Shown piece after piece: positions 1 through 8,600 of a stretch of DNA of 64,000 nucleotides. Location: positions 186,001 to 250,000 of the forward strand of contig NZ_JASAOF010000003.1 of NCBI RefSeq assembly GCF_029952525.1, in the 5' to 3' direction. A program made the position numbers and the translations under genes. Position 1 is the first letter of the stretch; each line of letters starts with the position of its first letter. The notes under the pieces are model-generated. The model was not told where the DNA came from, ran no database searches, and saw only the letters and a program-made list of their open reading frames with translations. Source of the stretch: Saccharopolyspora ipomoeae (GTDB lineage: Bacteria; Actinomycetota; Actinomycetes; Mycobacteriales; Pseudonocardiaceae).

Positions 1-751
1 CGCGCACCGGGTCGATCGCGGTGGTGGAAGTGGTGCCGATCGTCGCGCACACCATCGTCGGCACCGCACCGGATTCGAGGTCGGCGGCGATGAGCTCGTC
101 GAGGTGGCGGGCGTCCATGCCGAGCGAGTCCGGGGCGGTGTCGACCACGCGCACGTTGTCGGCCCCGATCCCGGTCATCCGCGCGGCCCGCTCCAGCGAG
201 GAGTGGGTGTGCGCGGAGACGTAGAGGACGTGGCGGCGGGTGATGCCGCGCCGCGCGACGTCCTCACCGGTCCGCTGCAGCGCCGCCAGGCAGGCCACGA
301 GCACGGCGCTGGACGCGGAGTCCTGGATGACCCCGCCCCCGGCCGCGTCGGTGCGGAAGTGCGGTGGCAGACCGAGGAGTTCGACCAGCCAGTCCATCAC
401 GACGGTCTCCAGCTCGGTGCAGGCCGGGCTGGTCGCCCACACCATGCCCTGCACGCCGAGACCGCTGGAGAGCAGGTCGCCGAGGACGGAGGGACCGGTG
501 GCGTTCGACGGGAAGTAGGCGAAGAACCCCGGGTGCTGCCAGTGCGTCACCCCCGGCAGGAGGATCTCGTCGAGGTCCCGGAGGACCTGATCGAACCCCC
601 CACCGCGCTCCGGCGGGTGCGCGGGCAACTTCGCCCGCACCTCCCCCGGCCCCACCTGCGACCGCACCGGGAACGACTCGATCCCCGCCCGGTAGTCCGC
701 GATCCAATCCACGACCTGCTTGCCCCAACGCCGGAACTCCTCCGGCGACAT
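1..751 (-). CDS. Pyridoxal-dependent amino acid decarboxylase, C-terminus cut by window edge
   Basis: Group II PLP-dependent decarboxylase (aromatic amino acid/tyrosine/glutamate decarboxylase-like), expected to release CO2 from an amino acid to give an amine. About 249 N-terminal residues are visible. Family signatures include HWQHPGFFAYFPSNAT (residues 70-85), the VSAHTHSS segment (177-184) whose His stacks on the PLP ring, and ATIGTTSTTAIDP (235-247). The PLP-binding lysine lies beyond base 1, so substrate and activity cannot be judged. The ATG at 751 is preceded by GGGGAG and starts the family-typical MSPEEFRRWG. It is the last gene seen on this strand, 39 bp downstream of the ferredoxin gene; membership of the cobalamin transcript is possible but unproven. 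Confidence 0.9.
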   Translation of the reverse strand, partial: MSPEEFRRWGKQVVDWIADYRAGIESFPVRSQVGPGEVRAKLPAHPPERGGGFDQVLRDLDEILLPGVTHWQHPGFFAYFPSNATGPSVLGDLLSSGLGVQGMVWATSPACTELETVVMDWLVELLGLPPHFRTDAAGGGVIQDSASSAVLVACLAALQRTGEDVARRGITRRHVLYVSAHTHSSLERAARMTGIGADNVRVVDTAPDSLGMDARHLDELIAADLESGAVPTMVCATIGTTSTTAIDPVR

Positions 752-790
752 CTCCCCGGTCACCGAACCACCCTCCCACCCCGAACGAGC

Positions 791-973
791 TCAGCGCAGC
801 AGGTCGATGGCGTCCCTGGGGCAGATCTCGACGCATTCCCCGCAGGACGTGCAGGCTTCGGCGACTACCCGGGGGCGGCCCGGAGCCGGGCGGAGGGCGT
901 GTTCCGGGCAGGTGAGCAGGCACGCGCCGCAGGCGGTGCAGGCGTCGGTGATCGTCAGCGGGTCAACGGACAT
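791..973 (-). CDS. 2x[4Fe-4S] ferredoxin
   Basis: A 60-residue bacterial-type ferredoxin with two complete cluster-binding motifs: Cys12, 15, 18, 22 and Cys41, 44, 47, 51 (CTACGAC...CP and CTSCGEC...CP). It is a soluble electron carrier. The start overlaps the end of the CbiG/CobJ gene by 11 bp, so it is translationally coupled at the 3' end of the corrin operon. The neighbourhood suggests it feeds electrons to a corrin-pathway step such as cobalt reduction before adenosylation or precorrin reduction; that role is inference. Both cluster motifs are intact, so this is not a degraded gene. Confidence 0.93.
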   Translation of the reverse strand: MSVDPLTITDACTACGACLLTCPEHALRPAPGRPRVVAEACTSCGECVEICPRDAIDLLR

Positions 974-2717
974 CGCCCGCCATCCAGCGGTAGCCGCGCG
1001 GGGTGACCATCCGGCGACCGACCACGGTGGACTGCGAGGAGCCGACGACGACCGTGGTGAACATGTCCACCTCGGCCGGGTCGAACTCGGCGATCGGGGC
1101 GCACCAGACCTTCTCGTCCGCGCGGCTGGCCTGGCGGACCGCGCCGACCGGGGTGGTCGCCGGGCGGTGCTCGGCGAGGATCTCCAGGGCCCGGCCGAGC
1201 TGCCAGTGCCGCTGCACCGAACGCGGGTTGTAGAAGCACACCACGAGGTCGCCCTCGGCGGCGGCGCGCACCCGGCGCTCGATCATCTCCCACGGCGTGT
1301 GCAGGTCGGACAGGCTGATCAGGGCGTGGTCGTGGCCGAGCGGGGCGCCCAGCAGCGACGACGCCGACAGCGCCGCCGTCACGCCCGGAACGCCGACGAC
1401 CTCGATGTCCACGTCGGCCTTCTCCAGCGCCGGGCTGGCCATCGCGTACACGCCCGCGTCGCCCGAGCCGATCAGCGCGACCGCGCGACCCTGCTTGGCG
1501 AGCTCCACCGCCTCGGCCGCGCGCGCCTCCTCGGCGCCCAGGCCGGTGGCGCGCTCCTCGGTGCCGGGGCGCAGCAGGTGCCGGACCTGGTCGAGGTACT
1601 GGTCCAGGCCCACGACCACCGAGGCGCGGCGCAGCTCGGCGTCGGCGCGCGGGGTGCGCAGGTCGGGAGCGCCGGGCCCGATGCCGACGATGGCGAGCCT
1701 GCCGCGCGGGCTGATGCGGGCCGCGGCGACGGTGACGTTCTCGCCCTTGATCTTGTCGGCGACCAGCTCGACCGGAGCGCCGTAGGCGAGCTCGTCGGCC
1801 GCGTGCAGCGCGGAGGCCTCGGCGACGCTGGGCGTGCCGACCTCGCTGCGCACCACCTCGCTCGGGTTCGGCACCTCGACCCCGGCCAGCACGTCGGCGG
1901 AGTAGGTCAGCAGCGACAGCTCCTCGCCCTCACCGGAGTGCCAGAAGCCCAGGTCCTGCACGGCGTCGAGGATGCCGGCCTCGTCCGCCTTGAGGTCGAC
2001 GCTGGCGAAGGCGCGGATGGCGCGCGGGTCCAGCCCGTGCTCGCTGTCGAGCCGGGCGATGGTCTCGGTGACCGCGGTGCGCGAGACGCCGCGCGCGGAC
2101 CCGACGCCGACGACCAGGGTGCGCGGGATGAGGCGCAGCGTGCGCTCCTCGTCCTCGACCGGGCGGCGGTCGTCGATCACCACCGTCCACGCCGGGTTCG
2201 CCACGTCGGCGGCGACGTTGGACGGCAAGGCGGGCAGCGGGAAGCCGTGCGGGTTGACCAGCCGGACCGGCTCGCCGTCGAGGATCGCCACCCCGCAGGA
2301 CGGCAGGTCCCCGTCGACGGTCGCGTCGAGCTGGTCGACGAGCTCGTCCAGCGCGGTCGTGCCGGTGGAGTCGGTGGCGGTGGTGATGACCGGGGTGCAG
2401 CCGAAGACCTCGGCGACCTGCTCCGCCAGCTCGTTCGCGCCGCCGCCGTGGCCGCCGGCCAGGGCGATGGCGAAGCGCTGCGCCTCGTCGACGCTGACGA
2501 TGCCCGGGTCGGTGTGCTTGTCCTGCAGCAGCGGCGCGACCAGGCGGATCGTGGCGCCGCTGGCGAGGAAGAACACCGCCGCGTCGAGGTGGTCCCAGAG
2601 CCGGCGGACGGCCGGTCCGATCGGACCGTCGGCGACCAGGGCTTCCGGCCCCAGCCGTCCGGCGAGTTCGGCGGCCGCCCGCCGTCCCGCCGCGGTCACC
2701 GCGAACAGACCGATCAC
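963..2717 (-). CDS. cobJ: CbiG / precorrin-3B C17-methyltransferase fusion (CbiG-CobJ)
   Basis: A 584-residue fusion in the corrin pathway. Residues 1 to about 335 are CbiG-like (GGHGGGANELA at 88-98, VGVGSARGVS near 203); CbiG opens the ring delta-lactone with loss of acetaldehyde in the early-cobalt route. Residues about 340-584 are a tetrapyrrole methylase of the CobJ/CbiH type with GIGPGAP at 345-351 and GSGDAGVYAMASP further on; CobJ methylates C17 with ring contraction. A stand-alone CobJ is about 250 residues, so the extra N-terminal half is a genuine second domain. The gene overlaps the ferredoxin by 11 bp. A 185-bp gap holding a 78-bp repeat separates it from cobL upstream. Confidence 0.93.
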   Translation of the reverse strand: MIGLFAVTAAGRRAAAELAGRLGPEALVADGPIGPAVRRLWDHLDAAVFFLASGATIRLVAPLLQDKHTDPGIVSVDEAQRFAIALAGGHGGGANELAEQVAEVFGCTPVITTATDSTGTTALDELVDQLDATVDGDLPSCGVAILDGEPVRLVNPHGFPLPALPSNVAADVANPAWTVVIDDRRPVEDEERTLRLIPRTLVVGVGSARGVSRTAVTETIARLDSEHGLDPRAIRAFASVDLKADEAGILDAVQDLGFWHSGEGEELSLLTYSADVLAGVEVPNPSEVVRSEVGTPSVAEASALHAADELAYGAPVELVADKIKGENVTVAAARISPRGRLAIVGIGPGAPDLRTPRADAELRRASVVVGLDQYLDQVRHLLRPGTEERATGLGAEEARAAEAVELAKQGRAVALIGSGDAGVYAMASPALEKADVDIEVVGVPGVTAALSASSLLGAPLGHDHALISLSDLHTPWEMIERRVRAAAEGDLVVCFYNPRSVQRHWQLGRALEILAEHRPATTPVGAVRQASRADEKVWCAPIAEFDPAEVDMFTTVVVGSSQSTVVGRRMVTPRGYRWMAGDVR

Positions 2718-2783
2718 TGCTACTCCCCTACCTCGTTCGTCTCGTTCCCCGGATCGGGTGAAAACACCCTACGACACTCCGAG

Positions 2784-2861
2784 CCGGGGGCAGTTTTCGC
2801 CAGAACTGCCCATGATCAATGTCCGTTTTGCCCGGACAGTTCTCACTAAAACTGTCCCCTG
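2784..2861 (-). repeat. 78-bp dispersed repeat, copy A
   Basis: Copy A of a 78-bp intergenic repeat also present at 45273-45350 and 53917-53994; this one is on the opposite strand. It contains two internal hairpins: GGGCAGTT/AACTGCCC (2788-2795 with 2804-2811) and GGACAGTT/AACTGTCC (2834-2841 with 2850-2857), each with an 8-nt loop. The core TTGATCATG is shared by all copies. It lies between cobL and cbiG/cobJ, inside the corrin operon. Confidence 0.85.
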
Positions 2862-2902
2862 GTGACCGAGGCACGCGCGGAACCCGGCTCCCCGGACGGG
2901 AG

Positions 2903-4111
2903 TCAGGGCTTCTTGGTGCCTGTGAGGAGGACCACGGGGTTGGCGGCTTCCAGGCGGGAGGAGCCGTCCGGGAGTTCCGCGAGGCGGGAGGACGCGAGCT
3001 GGACGCCCTCGACCGCGTAGCCCGCCGAGCGCAGCGTCTCCCGGGACGGGCCGACCCGGTCCAGGGCCGCCAGGGCCACCACGACGCGCGACGCTCCCGC
3101 GTGGGCGCAGGCGGTGACGACCTCGTTGCCGCCGCCACCGACGAAGATCGCGTCCGGCTTGGGCAGCTCGCGCAGCGCCTGCGGCGCCTTGCCCTCCTCG
3201 ATCCGCACGTCCACGCCGTGACCTGCGGCGTTGGTGACCATCCGGACCACCTGCGCCTCGTCGGACTCGACGGCGATGGTCGCCGCGCCCATCCGGGCGC
3301 ACTCCACGGCCACCGAACCCGAGCCCGCACCGACGTCCCAGACCAGCACGCCCGGGCGCGGGGCCAGCCGGGCCAGCGCCACGGCGCGCACCTCGGCCTT
3401 GGTGATCATGCCGTCGCGGTGCGAGAACTCGTCCTCGGACAGGGCCCACCCGGTCGCGGGCGGGACCGGCTCGCCACCGGCCATCCAGCCGCGCTGCGGC
3501 ACCTCGTCGGCATCGGCCAGGCACAGCACCACGTTCGGCTCGAACCAGGTGCGCTTGGCCGCGTCGGCCGGGTCGATGGTCACCACCGACTCGTTCGGCC
3601 CGCCCAGGTCCTCGCCGACGATCATGGTGCGCCGCCAGCCCGCCAGCCCGGACGCGATCTGCGCCGGACCCGACTTCGGCGCGGTCAGCACCGCCACCGC
3701 CGGGCGCGCCCGGCAGACGTTGATCGCCGCGCCCAGGTCGCGCCCGTGCGCGCTGACCACCACGACGTCGTCCCAGGACCGGCCCGCGCGCGCCATCAGC
3801 CGCTGCACGCTGGACGTCGCGGGCAGCACCGCGCACCGGACGCCGCGCTCGCGCAGCGCGCGCACCGCGCCGAAGAAGCCCGGGTCACCGGAGGCCAGCA
3901 CCACGCCCTGCTCGTCGCCGGAGAGCGAGGACAGCGCGTTGAGCGCCGGTTCCAGCGGTCCGAGTTCGAGCCGCTTCGCGTGCTCGGGCGCGTGCGCGTC
4001 CAGGTGCCGCTTGCCTCCCACGACCAGCCGCGCCTGCTCCAGGACCTCCGCGCCACCCGGCGGCAGCGCTGCCCCGTCGACCCCGATCACCGTGACTGCC
4101 ACGTCACCCAC
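2903..4111 (-). CDS. cobL: Precorrin-6Y C5,15-methyltransferase (decarboxylating), CbiE-CbiT fusion
   Basis: A 402-residue two-domain enzyme that methylates C5 and C15 and decarboxylates the C12 acetate side chain of the corrin precursor. The N-terminal half (to about 200) is a CbiE-type tetrapyrrole methylase with ASGDPGFFG and VSAHGRD motifs. The C-terminal half is a CbiT-type SAM methyltransferase with VWDVGAGSGSVAVE and FVGGGGNE. Length fits the fused CobL family. The GTG start at 4111 overlaps the end of cbiD by 25 bp; a second GTG at 4102 is possible. Repeat copy A and 40 bp of spacer follow the stop. Confidence 0.95.
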   Translation of the reverse strand: MGDVAVTVIGVDGAALPPGGAEVLEQARLVVGGKRHLDAHAPEHAKRLELGPLEPALNALSSLSGDEQGVVLASGDPGFFGAVRALRERGVRCAVLPATSSVQRLMARAGRSWDDVVVVSAHGRDLGAAINVCRARPAVAVLTAPKSGPAQIASGLAGWRRTMIVGEDLGGPNESVVTIDPADAAKRTWFEPNVVLCLADADEVPQRGWMAGGEPVPPATGWALSEDEFSHRDGMITKAEVRAVALARLAPRPGVLVWDVGAGSGSVAVECARMGAATIAVESDEAQVVRMVTNAAGHGVDVRIEEGKAPQALRELPKPDAIFVGGGGNEVVTACAHAGASRVVVALAALDRVGPSRETLRSAGYAVEGVQLASSRLAELPDGSSRLEAANPVVLLTGTKKP

Positions 4112-5250
4112 CTCGCCTCGGTGGCCGCGACCACGTGCTCACCCTCGAAGTCGACCATGGCGACCCGAACACGCAGCCTGCGACCGCACTCCTCGCTGAA
4201 CCGCTCCAATACTGCTGCCACCAGCTCGCACAACCGGTGCGCACACGCCGAGAAGAAGTCACCGCGCTGCCACACCTCGTACGCGCGGCGGGCCGTGGCG
4301 GCCTCGCTGACCTCGGCGACGTCCTGCTCGCTGCCGCCGAACTCCGCCGTCAGCCGACCGAGCAGACCGGTGTCCACCTTGGACCGCGTGTAGTGCGTCA
4401 TCACCACGCCGGAGGCGAGCTTGGTGAGCTTGCCGATCATGCCGACGAACACGACCTCCTCCAGCCCGTGCTCCACCGCCCGGCGCACGGCGGCGCCGGT
4501 GAAGTCGCCGACCTCGATGAAGGCGACCTCGGGTTCGTCGGGCAGCAGCCGCATCGCGACCCGCTCGGTGCGCCCGCCGGTGGACAGCACCGCCACCCGG
4601 CCCCGCTGCGCGGACAGCACCGACACGGCCTGCTCGACGCTGGAGCGCCACGACGCGGTGGAGAACGGCCGGACGATGCCGGTGGTGCCGAGGATCGAGA
4701 TGCCGCCGAAGATGCCCAACCGCCGGTTGGTGGTCTTGTAGGCCATCTTCTCGCCGCCGGGCACCGTGATCGTGACGTCCGCGCCGCGCTCGCCGAGCAC
4801 CTCGCGGACCGAGTCGGTGATCATCTGCCGGGGCACCGGGTTGATCGCCGGGCCGCCGACCTCCAGCCCCAGGCCGGGTTTGGTGACGGTGCCGACGCCC
4901 TCGCCACCGTGCAGCACGACCTCGCCGTCCTCGCGGGACGTCACGGTGACCGTCAGCCGCGCGCCGTGCGTGACGTCGGGATCGTCGCCCGCGTCCTTGA
5001 CCACCACGGCCGTGGCGGGCTCGGCGCTGCCGGAGTCGACCGGGAAGCGCCGCCGCTTGCCGTCCGGGAAACCGATGTCCACGGTGGCCGGGAGCTCGCC
5101 GGTGACCAGCAGCTCGGCCGCCGCCCTGGCCGCCGCCGCAGAGCAGGCACCGGTGGTGAAACCGGTGCGCAGCGCCTTGGGCCGGACCTTCGCGGTGCGC
5201 GGGAGGTCCGGCTCGCGCAGCGGCGGCTGCGGATCACTCTGACTGCTCAT
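4087..5250 (-). CDS. cbiD: Cobalt-precorrin-5B C1-methyltransferase CbiD
   Basis: A 387-residue CbiD-family protein, the C1 methylase that acts on the cobalt-precorrin intermediate in the early-cobalt pathway. The conserved TGFTTGACSAAAARAA lies at about 29-44. The family GGISILGTTGIVRPFS segment and GMIGKLTKLASGV follow in order. The ATG at 5250 is chosen because it lies inside the last codons of cobM (17-bp overlap) and gives normal family length; the open frame continues upstream but as a shadow of the cobM tail. It is notable because CbiD belongs to the anaerobic route while this locus also encodes CobN. Confidence 0.93.
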   Translation of the reverse strand: MSSQSDPQPPLREPDLPRTAKVRPKALRTGFTTGACSAAAARAAAELLVTGELPATVDIGFPDGKRRRFPVDSGSAEPATAVVVKDAGDDPDVTHGARLTVTVTSREDGEVVLHGGEGVGTVTKPGLGLEVGGPAINPVPRQMITDSVREVLGERGADVTITVPGGEKMAYKTTNRRLGIFGGISILGTTGIVRPFSTASWRSSVEQAVSVLSAQRGRVAVLSTGGRTERVAMRLLPDEPEVAFIEVGDFTGAAVRRAVEHGLEEVVFVGMIGKLTKLASGVVMTHYTRSKVDTGLLGRLTAEFGGSEQDVAEVSEAATARRAYEVWQRGDFFSACAHRLCELVAAVLERFSEECGRRLRVRVAMVDFEGEHVVAATEARWVTWQSR

Positions 5251-6517
5251 CCGGCTTCGCCGCGGGCTTGCGCTTGGCAGGCTGTTTGGACTTCGCCGCC
5301 GGCTTGGCCGGGGCCTTGCGCTTGGTCGTGCCGGACTTCGCGGTGCCGGTCGACTTGCGCGCGGTACCGGTCTTGGCGGCCGTGCGAGTGGTCGTGACGG
5401 TCGATTCCGCCTGCGGCGCAGCGGTTTCCGGAGCCGCCTGCTCCGGTTCGGCCGCGTCCTCCGCGGTGAACAGCTCGGACTGCGACTCGTCGGCCTGGCG
5501 GATCGGGATGGAGCGGTTCGCGCCGAAGCGCGCCGCGCCGCGCGCGGTCTCCTGCCAGTCGCGCACGGCCCACCAGGCCGCGTCGGACTCCTTGAGCTGC
5601 GTGGCGGCGTCCGCCGCGGCCACGTCGGCCTTCGCCGTCTCGGCCTTCGTCGGGGCGGTCTCAGCCTTCGCCGGGGCCGGGTCGGGCTCCTGCGGCTTGT
5701 CGGCCCGGCGGGAGGAGCGCTCGGCGCGCAGCGCGCGGCGGGCCTCCTTGTCGGCCTTGCGGAAGGTGTGGAAGTGCCCGGCGTGGTACAGGTGCGAGCG
5801 CGTGCCACCGGCGGTGAGGCCCTTGCCGATGATGAACAGCGTGTGCCGCCACAGCTTGTGCTTCTTGCAGTCGGCCTCCAGCTGACCCAGCGTGCTGCGC
5901 ACCAGCAGCTCGTCCGGCCAGGTCACCTTGTAGGCCACCAGCACCGGGGTGTCGTCCGGGTAGCCGCCCGCGCGCAGCTCCTCGACCAGCTGGCCGGTGC
6001 GCGCGGCGGACAGGAACAGCGCCATCGTGGTGCCGTGCTTGGCGAACTCGCGCACCTTCTCGCCGTCGGGCATCGGCGTCTTGCCGCCCTCCAGGCGGGT
6101 CAGCACCAGCGACTGGGCGACCTCCGGGACGGTCAGCTCGCGGCCGATGGACGCCGCGGCGGCGGAGAACGCTGCGACGCCGGGCACGATCTCGACTTCC
6201 AGGTTCATCTTGATCGCGGAGTCGTACTGCTCCTGCACCGCGCCCCACAGCGAGGGGTCACCGGAGTGCACGCGGGCGACGTTGAGCTTGTCGCGCTCAG
6301 CGCGCCGGTAGATCTCCAGCGCCTGCTCGTGGGTGAGCCGGGAGGAGTCGACGAGCTCGGCGTCCGAGCGCGCGTGCTCCTGCACGCACTCCGGCGTGAC
6401 CAGGCTCGCGGCCCAGACCACGATGTCGGCTTCGGCGATTCGCTTGGCGCCGCGGACCGTGATCAGGTCGGCCGCGCCGGGTCCGGCGCCGATGAACGAG
6501 ATCCGGCCAGTCACCAT
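5234..6517 (-). CDS. cobM: Precorrin-4 C11-methyltransferase with long basic C-terminal tail
   Basis: CobM/CbiF, which methylates C11 of precorrin-4. The N-terminal ~255 residues are a complete tetrapyrrole methylase (FIGAGPGAADLIT at 8-20, VHSGDPSLWGA at 83-93, IVPGVAAFSAAAAS). A further ~170 residues are low in complexity. They start with an Ala/Lys/Glu-rich stretch, pass through a short WWAVRDWQETARGAARFG module and end in Lys/Ala/Pro/Thr-rich repeats like those of histone-H1-like tails. Typical CobM is about 250-280 residues, so the tail is extra. The ATG start at 6517 overlaps the end of cobI by 7 bp. The methylase call is firm and the tail function unknown. Confidence 0.93.
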   Translation of the reverse strand: MVTGRISFIGAGPGAADLITVRGAKRIAEADIVVWAASLVTPECVQEHARSDAELVDSSRLTHEQALEIYRRAERDKLNVARVHSGDPSLWGAVQEQYDSAIKMNLEVEIVPGVAAFSAAAASIGRELTVPEVAQSLVLTRLEGGKTPMPDGEKVREFAKHGTTMALFLSAARTGQLVEELRAGGYPDDTPVLVAYKVTWPDELLVRSTLGQLEADCKKHKLWRHTLFIIGKGLTAGGTRSHLYHAGHFHTFRKADKEARRALRAERSSRRADKPQEPDPAPAKAETAPTKAETAKADVAAADAATQLKESDAAWWAVRDWQETARGAARFGANRSIPIRQADESQSELFTAEDAAEPEQAAPETAAPQAESTVTTTRTAAKTGTARKSTGTAKSGTTKRKAPAKPAAKSKQPAKRKPAAKPDEQSE

Positions 6518-7248
6518 TGCTCTCCTCTTCCGCCTCGGGGTGGCAGCACTACCACTGTCGACAAGTAAGGCGCATCGTCCACATCGGACACTTCAGCAAG
6601 CGGTAGTACCCGCGCATCCGGCGTGCCCAGGTGCTCGGCGTAGACCGAGCGGTCCAGAGCTCCGCTCTCGCCGATCGCGTCGCGCAGCTCACCCAGGCGT
6701 CGCCCGCCTTTGTAGGCAACGACCGTACCGCGCGACCGCAACGCCTCCCGCAGCGCGGTGACGTCGCGCAGCACCGGCATCACGGTGAGTGGTTCCGAGC
6801 CCTCGGTGAGCGCGATGCCCGCCTGCGACGCGGTCGCCTGCATCGCGGTGATCCCGGGCACCGTCGCGATCTCGACCTCGGGCAACAGCTCGGCGACGGC
6901 CGCTGCCAGATAGCTGAAGGTGGAGTACACGGCGGGGTCGCCCAAGGTGGCGAAGGCCACCGTGCCGCCCTGATCACGCAGTCGCTTCGCGACGGTCTCG
7001 GCCGCGTCGTCCCAGTGCCTGCGGCGGCGTTCCTGCGGCCCGTCGACCGGGTCGGCGAGCGCGAACACGAGCCGCTGGACGCGGGTGTCCGCTCCCAGGT
7101 GCGCGCGCACGATCGCCTCGGCGCGCCCCTGCTCCTCGGGGGCGAGGACGGGCACGTACACGGTGTCGGCGTCGCGGATTTCGCGCAGCGCCTTCAGGGT
7201 CAGCATCTCCGGATCGCCGGGTCCGACCCCGACTCCGACGAGTCTCAT
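6511..7248 (-). CDS. cobI: Precorrin-2 C20-methyltransferase
   Basis: CobI/CbiL, which transfers a methyl from SAM to C20 of precorrin-2, the first dedicated corrin methylation. It has 245 residues, normal for the family. Motifs are GVGVGPGDPEMLTLKA (residues 5-20), FATLGDPAVYSTFSYL and TVPGITAMQATAS. The ATG at 7248 overlaps the cobB stop in an ATGA tetranucleotide, so coupled translation is likely; it overlaps cobM by 7 bp at the other end. In mycobacteria CobI is fused with CobJ; here they are separate genes. Confidence 0.95.
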   Translation of the reverse strand: MRLVGVGVGPGDPEMLTLKALREIRDADTVYVPVLAPEEQGRAEAIVRAHLGADTRVQRLVFALADPVDGPQERRRRHWDDAAETVAKRLRDQGGTVAFATLGDPAVYSTFSYLAAAVAELLPEVEIATVPGITAMQATASQAGIALTEGSEPLTVMPVLRDVTALREALRSRGTVVAYKGGRRLGELRDAIGESGALDRSVYAEHLGTPDARVLPLAEVSDVDDAPYLSTVVVLPPRGGRGEQW

Positions 7249-8600
7249 CGCAGGCACCTCTCGACGAATCGGGCCACCGCGCCGGGATTCCCGGCCGGGT
7301 GGGTGTGCAGGTAGGAGGCGTGCACCCCGCCGCGGACGAATCCCTCGCGGTGCGCGCCGGAGGGACCGCGCCAGAACCAGGCCGGCGGATCGCCGTGGCC
7401 GGGTTCGGTTGCGGTGCGGTGGAATTCGTGGCCGCTCACGCGGGCCCCCTCGGCGAACAGCGGGGATTCGCCCGCGGCGACGGCGTCGCGGTAGCCGAGG
7501 GTGAGCCGCGGCGACATGGCCGCGCGCACCGGCAGCGCCCCGCACATCGGCTCGCCGTCGAGGGATTCGCCGAGGTAGAGCAGCCCGCCGCACTCGGCGT
7601 GCACGGGGGCACCGGAGTCGGCGAAGGCGCGGATCTCGTCGCGCAGCGCGGTGTTCGCCGACAGCGCGGAGGCGTGCTGCTCCGGGAACCCGCCCGGCAG
7701 CACGAGTCCGGCGGTGCTCTCGGGCAGTCGCTCGTCGCGCAGCGGGTCGACGAGCGCGACCTCGGCCCCGGCGGCTTCGAGGAGTTCGACGTGCTCGGCG
7801 TAGCCGAAGCTGAACGCGCGCCCGCCGGCCACGGCGACCACCGGTCGCCCCTGCGGGGTGACTTCGGCGGCCGGGTCCCAGGCGGATCCGGGCAGGTCAC
7901 CGGCGGTGCGGGCGAGCGCGGTGACGGCGTCGAGGTCGACCGAGCGCTCGACGACGTCGGTCATCGCCTCCACGGCCCGCAGCGCTTCGGCGCCGTGCTC
8001 GACTGCGGTCACCAGGCCGAGGTGCCGCGAGGGCACCTCCAGGTCGTCGGTGCGCGGGATGGCGCCGAGCACCGGTAAGCCCGCGTTGTCGGCGGCGGTG
8101 CGCAGCACCTCCTCGTGACGCGGCGAGCCGACGCGGTTGAGCAGCACCCCGGCCACCCGCACCTGAGGCCGGTAGGCGCGGAAGCCGTGCAGCAGCGCGG
8201 CGAGGCTGTGGCTCTGCCCCTTGGCGTCGACGACGAGCACCACGGGTGCGTCGATGAGCTGCGAGACGTGCGCGGTCGAGCCGAAGGCGACCTCCTCGTC
8301 ACCCCCTATGCGGCCGTCGAACAGGCCCATCACGCCTTCCACCACGGACAGGTCGGCCCCGGCCGACCCGTGGTGCAGCAGCGGTGCGATGCGGTCCGCG
8401 CCGACCAGCACGGGGTCGAGGTTGCGCGCGGTCCGGCCGGCGGCGATCCGGTGGTAGCCGGGGTCGATGTAGTCGGGGCCCACCTTGAAGGGCGCGACGC
8501 GGTCACCGCGTCTGCGCAGCGCACCGAGCAGGCCGGTCACCGCGGTGGTCTTGCCCTGCCCCGATGCCGGGGCGGCGAAGACCACCCGATCGGGGTTCAC
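7245..8600 (-). CDS. cobB: Cobyrinic/hydrogenobyrinic acid a,c-diamide synthase
   Basis: CobB/CbiA, a glutamine- and ATP-dependent amidotransferase that amidates the a and c side chains of the corrin ring. It has 451 residues. The N-terminal dethiobiotin-synthetase-like ATPase has the P-loop ASGQGKTT at about 12-19 and the conserved FKVGPDYIDPGYH. The C-terminal type-1 glutaminase domain has the nucleophile Cys in HAECGGLLYLG and a downstream GHEFH. The GTG at 8600 overlaps the cobO stop in GTGA; another GTG lies one codon upstream. It sits between cobO and cobI in the overlapping operon. Confidence 0.95.
   Translation of the reverse strand: MNPDRVVFAAPASGQGKTTAVTGLLGALRRRGDRVAPFKVGPDYIDPGYHRIAAGRTARNLDPVLVGADRIAPLLHHGSAGADLSVVEGVMGLFDGRIGGDEEVAFGSTAHVSQLIDAPVVLVVDAKGQSHSLAALLHGFRAYRPQVRVAGVLLNRVGSPRHEEVLRTAADNAGLPVLGAIPRTDDLEVPSRHLGLVTAVEHGAEALRAVEAMTDVVERSVDLDAVTALARTAGDLPGSAWDPAAEVTPQGRPVVAVAGGRAFSFGYAEHVELLEAAGAEVALVDPLRDERLPESTAGLVLPGGFPEQHASALSANTALRDEIRAFADSGAPVHAECGGLLYLGESLDGEPMCGALPVRAAMSPRLTLGYRDAVAAGESPLFAEGARVSGHEFHRTATEPGHGDPPAWFWRGPSGAHREGFVRGGVHASYLHTHPAGNPGAVARFVERCLR

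Noticed and set aside
2784-2861. Insertion sequence remnant with target-site duplication
   Set aside because: No direct duplication flanks any of the three 78-bp copies and no transposase fragment is present, so mobility is left open and not claimed.
5251-5808. Upstream extension of cbiD to 5808
   Set aside because: The extra residues are Arg/Pro/Ser-rich and are the +1 shadow of the cobM tail.
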